Of a DNA stretch of 64,000 nucleotides, positions 24,521 to 33,500 are shown in pieces. Made by a program: the position numbers and the translations under genes. Numbering within the stretch: the stretch's first letter is position 1; every line of letters begins with the position of its first letter. The notes beneath the pieces are model-generated. The model was not told where the DNA came from, did no database searches, and saw nothing but the letters and a program-made list of their open reading frames with translations. This DNA is from Rhipicephalus microplus (taxonomy: Eukaryota; Arthropoda; Arachnida; Ixodida; Ixodidae), in contig NC_134707.1 of the NCBI RefSeq assembly GCF_043290135.1, positions 82,686,447-82,750,446 on the forward strand, given 5' to 3'.

Positions 24521-27500
24521 TCTAACAAACAATAATGCTAAGGAATGTATAGGGGAAGATAATAGACCAAACTGTAAAGTAAATATGAAGAAAAGTGGGT
24601 GAAAAGATAATTTCACTTTTCTTCCCCCACTTTTCACCCACTTTTCTTCATGTCACGGCTTCCAATATTCATCACATCAGATATGCGCTCACAACCACTC
24701 CATACACGCATACGCGCACAGCCACCTTCACGGCGGATCAGGTGGCTGTGCGGGCAGATTTTGGTGCTCTAGAGATAACAAAATCACGTACAGTAAGCAA
24801 GCATTCCCACTTCTCATAAGCCTACAAGCACGTAGTCATGCGCATTGGTTTCGGGGGTCTCCTCGAAGTCGATGCTGCACTTCCCGTTCCGTAGTATCCC
24901 CTAGCAATACAGAGAGTTTCCTAAATATACACTAGAATGAACTCCGGTGCTAGTGTCGATGGGAGCTGCAACGCATGGCCCTTCAGCGTGTGTGAGAATC
25001 ATGAATATTACATGAATTTGCCTAATCTTCCTACTTTACGTTCCTTCTGGCCTCGCGCGGCTTGAAGCTGCTTTGTCGTGAAACAAGAATTAGCAAAATT
25101 TTTAGTAGTTACGTTTCAACACCTCAGATTTTTAGGCATACCACTTCAAATCGGGTCACTAAGTCAAAAACAGTTTGTTTTTTATGCGAAAGAAAACCAT
25201 AACACAGCAATAAACGAAGCCACAAGTGCATTCACCGCCAACAAGCACAAAGGCTAGGCAAATTCGTGTCATACCTATAAATCCCATGGTCACTGAACGA
25301 TAGCAGCACCAGGGCCAGGTCTAGCTAAAAAAAAAAAAACCTCCATGGCTGTACGTACTCGGGATCTTTGACTCACTGCCTTTGCTTTGCAAGCATTTGA
25401 TGTTGGGCTCGCGGTCACCTTCATCTTTAGTGATTTGGTGGTGAGAAGCGGAATCTATGAACTTTACGTTGCACGTAACCGTTATTATGGTCACAATTTT
25501 TTGTGGTCGACTGACCAGGAAGGACTCGGTACAAAGCTTCGCTTGTGAAAGAAAGCCGGTATAGTGATGTATAATATGTTATAACGCAAGCCCGGAGAAA
25601 GAAAAGTGAGAGGGCCGAAGCCTGTCCATGCCAGTACCAGAAAGATGTCTACCAGCTCGGCTACCACGCAGCCTGGCGTGACTTAGTGCGAGACGTTTTT
25701 AACTGCGATGTATTTCTTAGCCGCCTAAGTCTGGGTGCTTTCGTGGCCGTCTTCTTGACTTGATACTCTCTAAACAGCGCACTCAGCTGCATCCGAGTGT
25801 GCTGAGCGCGCTGCATCAAGTAACACAACTGGGAAACATTGCAGTTAGATCTATTATACCAGCTGATGGTGCGACCACATCAGGAGTCATTTACAATATT
25901 AACACGGGAATCTGAAACGCAGACCTTCCTATACTTATAAAACCAGCGAGTCAAGACAACGTCATTGTCAGCGTTAGACGCCTTGGTAACACACGCTGTG
26001 TGCGAGTAACGTTCAAAGGTGTCTGTCTTCCCGCATACATGGAGGTTGGTCACTTCCATCAACAAGTTCGGCCGTTTATTCCTAAACCCGTTCAATGCTT
26101 CAACTGTCAGAAGATCGGCCATGTAAAGGGTGTTTGCAGGAGCTCCGCAGCCTGCCCCCACTGCTCCAAACCACACGCAGAAGACAACTGTAGCGCAACC
26201 ACGCTGAAGTGTCTTAACTGTCAGGGTGCTCACAAGGCTTCTTCCAAATAATGCCAGCCCATAAAGAAAGAATTTTCTATTCTGAAGCAAATGGTACGAG
26301 ACAGCTCAACCCACAAGGAATCTGCTGAGAAAATCTCGCGACGACGACGTCACCGTCGAAGGTCTTCACGTCAGAGAGCGCCAACTTCAGGTAATAAGTC
26401 GATGCATCAGGAAAGATCGCCAGCTGCAGTTTCCAGCACGGCAAACAGAGACGTTCGAAAGGAACACAGGGGCAGATTGGTCTCTACAGATAAGTGGCCA
26501 TCACTTACACGTACATAACGCGCAGAAGAGCCGTAGCAGAAGCCGTCTTCATCAGACCAAGCTGCTGCAATGGAGGACTTGCGGAACACAGATCAGCAAG
26601 CGATAGCTCTTCTGCGATCCTTAATTAACGACATTCGCTTGTTGTTGAAGAACATGCACACAACGTCAGCAAGAAGTGAATTGCAACTACTGGGCACTTT
26701 GAGTCCAGTACTCGCAGCGCTTGAATAAATAATGGCTTAACAGCCACTGAATTTCAGAGAAGAGGTCCAAAAGGCAGCTATTCTTCAATGGAATGCCCGG
26801 AGACTGAGATCACGCATCGCCGATTTCGATTGGTTCGTGTACACGAATAAGTTCCCCATCATTGTCATCTGCGAGCCTTATTTGCAGAAAGAAATCAGAC
26901 TTTCTGGTTATGAGTCATTCATGTCGCCTACAACTGCAGACAATAACGTAGGTCTGATGTTTATTCGCCGCGACCTCACCTACACTCATCATCCGGTGTC
27001 ACACTACGACGACAATCAATATATAAGTATAACAGTGAAGAAGAAAATGACCATCATAGTTGTGGGTGCCTACCTCTCTCCGTCAAGCCGTTTCGACCAT
27101 ACAAGACTACAAGGTATACTGTCAGCAAGTCCTAACCCATGCATCATTATCGGCAAATTCAACGCTCATCATACAATGTGGGGAAGTTCGAACACCAACG
27201 TTAAAGTGAGAAAGTTGGTGCCCTTCGCCTCCGACAAGGAACTTTTCTTGCTAAATGACGGTAGTTCAACGCTCTTGCGTGGTTGAAGGTATAGCAGCTG
27301 CCTTGACCTGGCCTTTGTCTCACGAAGCCTCGTCAGGCATGCTGAGTGGTTTTCAGACATAAAAACGCATGGAAGTGACCGCATTATCACTTACGTCAAA
27401 ATCGAAGGATTGTCCCATGCTAAGATACGCGATAGCGTTCAGAGAGTGGACTGGTTGAAATTTCAGTCTCGCATGGAAGAGCTATGTGAAGCAAACAGAT

Positions 27501-30500
27501 ACCTCGACATAGAGGAGATAATTAAAAGCACAATACACGACACTACGTGTACCCTCACATGCTCTCCCAAAGTAACGGAATTTGACATCGAGTTAGAACG
27601 ACTTCGAGCAGTCCGACGACGTGCTGAACGAAGATACCAACGCACAGAGGCAATAGAAGACTTACGAGTCGCTCGACGTATACAAAAGAAGAATCAGCGC
27701 CGGATAAAAAAACTTGAATCACAATGTTGAACTGCTTTTTCTGAGTCGCTTGACCCACGAAAACATTTATCCCAATTGTGGAAGACGGTACGAGGTCTCC
27801 ACACAAAACCCCCTCAGTAGTCCCCATTCAGGGCTCTCGCACTTTCTGAACAGAGACGCGGTATTGACGTGGCAGAAGACTTCTGCGCCAAAGTATCTGG
27901 GCCACTCACAGGGCCAAATTGTCTTTGACCAACTGTCCACAAACACTGGATTCCCGCATGGATATGTCTTTTTCTATCGTTGAACAAAGAGCGGCACTAG
28001 CTTTGTGTGGACGCACGTCGGCACCAGGGCCCGATAGAATTTCTTACAGGGCCCTGTGTCATCTGGGTGTACGCGCGAGAACCCTGCTCCTGGAGTTGTA
28101 CAGCAAATCCTGGCAAGATGGAACGCTCCCGACAAGCTGGAAGACAAGTCACCTAGTTTCACTTCTGAAGCCAAGCAAGTCACCGTTGGAGCTCTCATCT
28201 TATTGCCCGATCGCATTGGCCAGTTGTGTGGGCAATATTATGGAGGGGATGATCTTGGGACGCCTGGAGTGGTACTTGGAGTGTAACAACATCTACCCAG
28301 ATGCCATGGCAGAATTTCAGCGCGGTCGATCATCGATTGACAACGTAGTCGACCTGGTCACTTATGTACAACACGAGAAATGCCGTAAGTGTCTCTGCGC
28401 ATATTTGTTCTTAGACGCCAAAGGGGCGTATGACAACGTCACGCATGAAGCTGTTCTCACCACTCTCGAAGATGTAAGAGTAGGTGGTTGGATGTATCGC
28501 TGGATACGTAGTTATTTGTCAATGCGATCCTTCTTTGTGAGCACTGAAGACGGTCAAACCTCTCCAAATTACAGCTACCATGGCGTCCTCCAGGGTGGCG
28601 TACTCAGCCCTGTGCTGTTCAATCTCGCGCTGATTGCTCTCACTGAGCATCTGCCAAGCACGGTAAGGCTATCAATGTGCACAGATGATATCTGCGTTTG
28701 GGCATCGGCTATAACACGCCTGCAGTTACGAGGAATAATTCAAAAAGCTGCCACTGAAACATTACGTTATCTCCGAACTCGAGGCTTGGAAATCTCTTCC
28801 AAAAAATTCGCCCTCGTAGCTTTTACACAAAAGCCTACGAATAAGTGCACCATAAGCGTCAATGGTCAAACTGTACGATACTTTCTATCGCACAAGTTTT
28901 TGGGCGTCATAATTGACAGGAATCTATCAGAGCAATCACGTTTCGTACATGAAGAAATGGTTAATAGCCATCTGTAATATACTGAAGTTCTTTGCAGGGA
29001 AGACTTGAGGAATGTCTCCCACTGCAATGCTACAGCTGTACAGGGTACTTTTTCTCGGTTTCCTGTGGTAAAGCTTACCGGCATTGACCAATGCAAGCAA
29101 AACAAGCCTTCGAAGTCTACAGAGTGTTCAGTCCTAGACACTCCGGATTTGCCTCGGCTTGCCTTGTAGTGCGTCGACAATGGCTACTATAGCAATCGCC
29201 GGTGACCACTTCATCACGAGACATATCGACGTTGAGGCACTCGGGACACATATAAGGCATATTGTTCAGACACCCTGCCACCACCTAGCCTCTTTACTAG
29301 CAGACAGACCACATTCGTCATTTTGCCGACCGGTAACCACATATCGCGATTCTTTGCCAACATGCTTCACACCCGCCGCCAAGATTTTGACTCCTCCATG
29401 GTGCCTATACGTGACATTCAGAAAAAAGCAGATATGTCGTCACCTTCTCTTAGGCAGCTTGCTCTGCTCTTGTTATACGAGATGTATCAAAGCTCTTTAC
29501 ACGTATACACCGAAGGCTCTGTTTTAGAGAAGAGTTCGACGGTATCATTTGTTATACCAATAGAGACACGACAAGAAAATTCAAGACCTCCCACCTTACG
29601 ACATCAACGGGAGCAGAGCTCACAGCTTTTCATGCCGCATTGCAATTCATCAGCGATCAACAGCCACAAAATAGGACAATTTTCCGTGACTCAAAGGCGG
29701 CACTGCAAACCCTTCTATAACCTTTACGCCACGGCCCGTACGATCAGCTGGTATTCGAGATTGCAGAAAAGATTCACCGATTCATTGAGAAAGGACATAA
29801 AATAGCCTTTTAATGGCTTCCAAGTTTTTGTGGAATAATTGGCAATGAACCGGCTGATCGAGCTACTTGTTCTGCCCATACTGAAAGCGATCACATATCA
29901 ATTCCGCTCTCCAGAACTGACGCTGCATGGAAACTCCGCACGCTTGCTCGCAAGCGCACAACATCACAATGGAACGAGTCACATTTCATCCATGCAGGGT
30001 TATACACCGTAGACCCAACTCTCAGTCTTCGAATTCCTCTGGAATTACGCCTACGCGACGCTACTATGCCGTGCAGATTATGGTTGGGCGTCGCATTTAC
30101 CTATGCGTACGCGTTCCGCATATGAATGGCTGACACTGCTGCATGCGACCATTCCGGCAGTGACGAAAGAACTTGGCACATTCTGTGTGAATGCCCACAA
30201 TACTCCTCGCAGAGACAGTCACTCTGCAATGCACGAGATGAACTGGACAAGCAGACTCTTTCAGAAGAAAGAATCCAGCGCTACCGACAGGACTTTATGT
30301 CGCAGAAGAAGGCTGTGAAGGCACTCCTGCGCTTCTTGCGTTCAACTGGCCTGTCCAAACGACTGCGATTGGAGCTCCCTAAATGTGTGCGCATGGGAAT
30401 TTTTTTCTAATTTATTTTACATCTCTCTATTCTATCCTCTTTCGGACCCTTTTCCCAACCTTGTACAGGGTAGCAAACCAAATATTTTAGGTTAACCTCC

Positions 30501-33500
30501 CTGTCTCTTGCTTTTATTTATTTCTCTCTCTACTCCCATTTACGCTTCTTTTTATTTCATCATATTTTCTTTGAACAAATGATGACAAAGATACTGTTTC
30601 GTGTTTTTTAGCAATTTGTCACTGCTCAGAAAGCAATAGTTCGAAAAACGCAGACAGGAATCATAATACGAGCTACATACGCTAACCGATGATGTGAATA
30701 TGAACATTCTCTAGGTGATAAGTCTGAAAATTTTCAGCTCGTAGTGTACTTTTACTTGCACTGACAGGCACTCAGACAACAAATAAAAGAAACAAGTTCT
30801 TGAAAATTTAATTAGGAGAAAGTGATAAATGTGCAGATCACCAAAAAAAAAAACACGCTGCGAAAAAATTCGCCAGAGTCTTTCTTTACCTTTTATTATT
30901 TTGTAGCTTGCGCTGACTAAAATAAATGGATGTACAATAGCAACCGTTGCTAAAATGTTGCCGGATTGAATATCATGTGAAAATGCGTGTACTTCGACAA
31001 ATTTCAAAACTGTTTTTACGTCTTTGCTGATTATAGGCTCTTGACTGTATCACTGGGATCGCCCTGAATGAGGTATGTTTGATGCTTATTCGATAAGAAA
31101 GTGAGAAATGCTAAATCAAAACAAGAGAAGTGGCTAAGTACTTACAATCTTTGAATCCCTTCACGACCACGTTTGACGTTCGTTGCTACCACGATCTGTT
31201 CGCGCGTGTTAGTTACTAAGAACAAATATATACTGCGGCACAATTCTTGCCTTAGAAGCAAGGCAAGAATTGAATGAAAAAAGTGAAATTTATTCAATGA
31301 AAAGAGTAAAAAAAGAAGCAAAAGCAATGAGGACGATAGCGGCAGTAAGCACCACACGAAGTTGAGGCAGAGCAAATGCACTTGTTGTGGCGCCCATTGC
31401 TACATAGCTAAAACATACTAATATAGCGTTTTTGTTGGGGGGGGGGCATTTTAACTTTCAAAACACGATATTATTTGGAGGCGCGCAGTGCTAAGGCAAC
31501 TGGCATTAACGTCGGCTGCCGGGGGTGCCTTGACGTGGTGGTAACTGTAAGTAAAAGAAGTTCATTGCAGTGAAACGCCACCTAACCCCAGCCTCTTGGT
31601 CGGTATTTTAACTCGTTGCCACGAGCCTAATTGAGCATTCACTGATTTTGCTTTGCCACCATGCCAGGATTACAGCCAAAACGACGCGATGATATTAGTA
31701 CGAATGACCACCGAAAACTCTCACATCATCTGATGTGCATTGCGATGAATTGCACTACCATTGTGGTTTATTGGCAGCTGACAATTTTTTTTCCACATTA
31801 ACTCTTGCGGGCAGAGTTCAGATCTTTATGCGAAGCTGAAGTTGCCTCGGGAACACGGACTGGCGGCCAGAGACGGTTTGGTGAGTTTTACTTGAAGGCG
31901 TCAGAAATTTCGAATATAAACTAGCCGGATTATATCCCACACTATGATACAAATGAATAAAAGGTTCGCATAGTGCTACATAACTTTGTCACAGTGTCAT
32001 AATGAGGCCTTCTGCGGTTATACGTGTACACGTTCTTGAATATCCAACTAAGTGTTCATCCACAGAACAGTGTGAACATGCTTGCAAATATAGTGTCCTA
32101 GAAAGACCTGCAGAAATGCCGACTTGGCGTCCGTGATAACGTTCTGGATATTTTCAAGTTCTGCCTGTTGGTGAGCGCTTATTTGACCAGCAGGCTGCTA
32201 CACCACTATAAGTGGATAAAATGTTACCGTTGCGAAGGTTCACAATATGGTGTAATTTGACAGTCCCCAGAATAGCACCTTCGGTGAAATACGTATACAA
32301 ACGAAGCATTTCATCTCAGACACAGACGCTGTGCTGTCGACTGTTACAACACAGAGGACAATAAATATTGCACAGTCTACCCAAGATTGTGAGCGTTGTC
32401 AAGCGATTAAGATTTTTATAAAACATCACGGTAATTTTTAATGAATTGAACTTTAAGTTAGTAAACGACATCTAAAACGGCCAGAGTCTGGCTAGTCGTT
32501 CTAGGTAACTGACACTTGTGACGTGCTGTTTGAACACAAACATTTGCAGTTATTCGTGTTGAAACAGGATGTCAGAAGTGTCAAATAAATGACATCTTAG
32601 CAGCACAATTCGAAAAAAACATTTAACTTATACGCATACTCAAAACAGATTGAAAAAGCAATGTAACTTATACAGAAAATTTGAAGAGGTTTTCGTGTGC
32701 ACACTGAAGATATAGAACACATATATTTTCATACAACTGTTTATTAGTATTTATGCTTAAGAGTATATGCATCTCTTAAATAATAATCTATGCACCTGCT
32801 TAAATGTACACCTAATGGGGTTATCTAAACATGCTACGAATTATGTACTCGCGAGTGAGTCTCAAATCTCTGAATGGCAGCATGATCTTCCTGCGAAAAA
32901 TATTGTCGGCACATCACCATTACACAAATGTAAATATTGCTAGAGCTGGTTAGTTTAAATTCTATCATTTGGGAAAATCGAACAACTTGGACGTTATATA
33001 GCTACACTGACCCGTAAATACAACCGGTATTCACTTGTGCAGCTCGCCTTTGGCAAATATCAAGCAGTTTATTGCCTTCCTGCCTGCATTGGTGGCTTAT
33101 AGTGTAGTCCTATGTAGTCTTTACAGTTGGTCGGTATCAGTGATCATCAATGTGCGAAACATTATGCTTTAAAGTATGGCTCTGAGCGCATATTTATTGC
33201 GCCATTTCGGAATTCACGCGTTTACGGAATGACAATATTCATTTTTTTGTATTGAAAACATCACTTTGCTTTCTGTAGCACTCTACTGGGTTCCTTAGTA
33301 CTTTTCAGAGAGCAATAAATAATACGCTTTTAGTTGAAGAATTTACAATCAGCTGTACAGCTTTCCGTTCGATGATAAGGGTCACACTCAGAGACAAGTG
33401 TAGAAATGATATCCTTAATAATTGTTTTCCTTAAATGAAACAGATGATCTTTACAGGAAATAATAATGAAATGATATACTATAAAAATATTTTTATTTCC

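Larger units (their letters stand above)
25830..30470 (+). mobile_element. LINE A, decayed non-LTR retrotransposon with RNase H
   Basis: ORF1 with CCHC knuckles, then ORF2 with apurinic-type endonuclease, RT, RNase H and a C-terminal zinc finger, in the order of I/R1-like LINEs. There are many stops and frame changes. Boundaries are approximate: no target-site duplication was found, and a pyrimidine-rich 3' region follows the last frame. It lies in intron 2 of the host gene, same strand. Confidence 0.85.

Noticed and set aside
31486..31546. Possible extra exon with perfect GTAAGT donor
   Set aside because: Its open frame needs one carried-in base, but exon 2 ends in phase 0; the acceptor has a poor pyrimidine tract.
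31674..31760. Exon starting at the well-placed ATG after GCCACC (31661)
   Set aside because: The frame ([11 protein letters not shown]...) is readable but would need a roughly 50-bp intron to reach exon 3 and lacks a good donor; the longer gene model explains exon 3 better.
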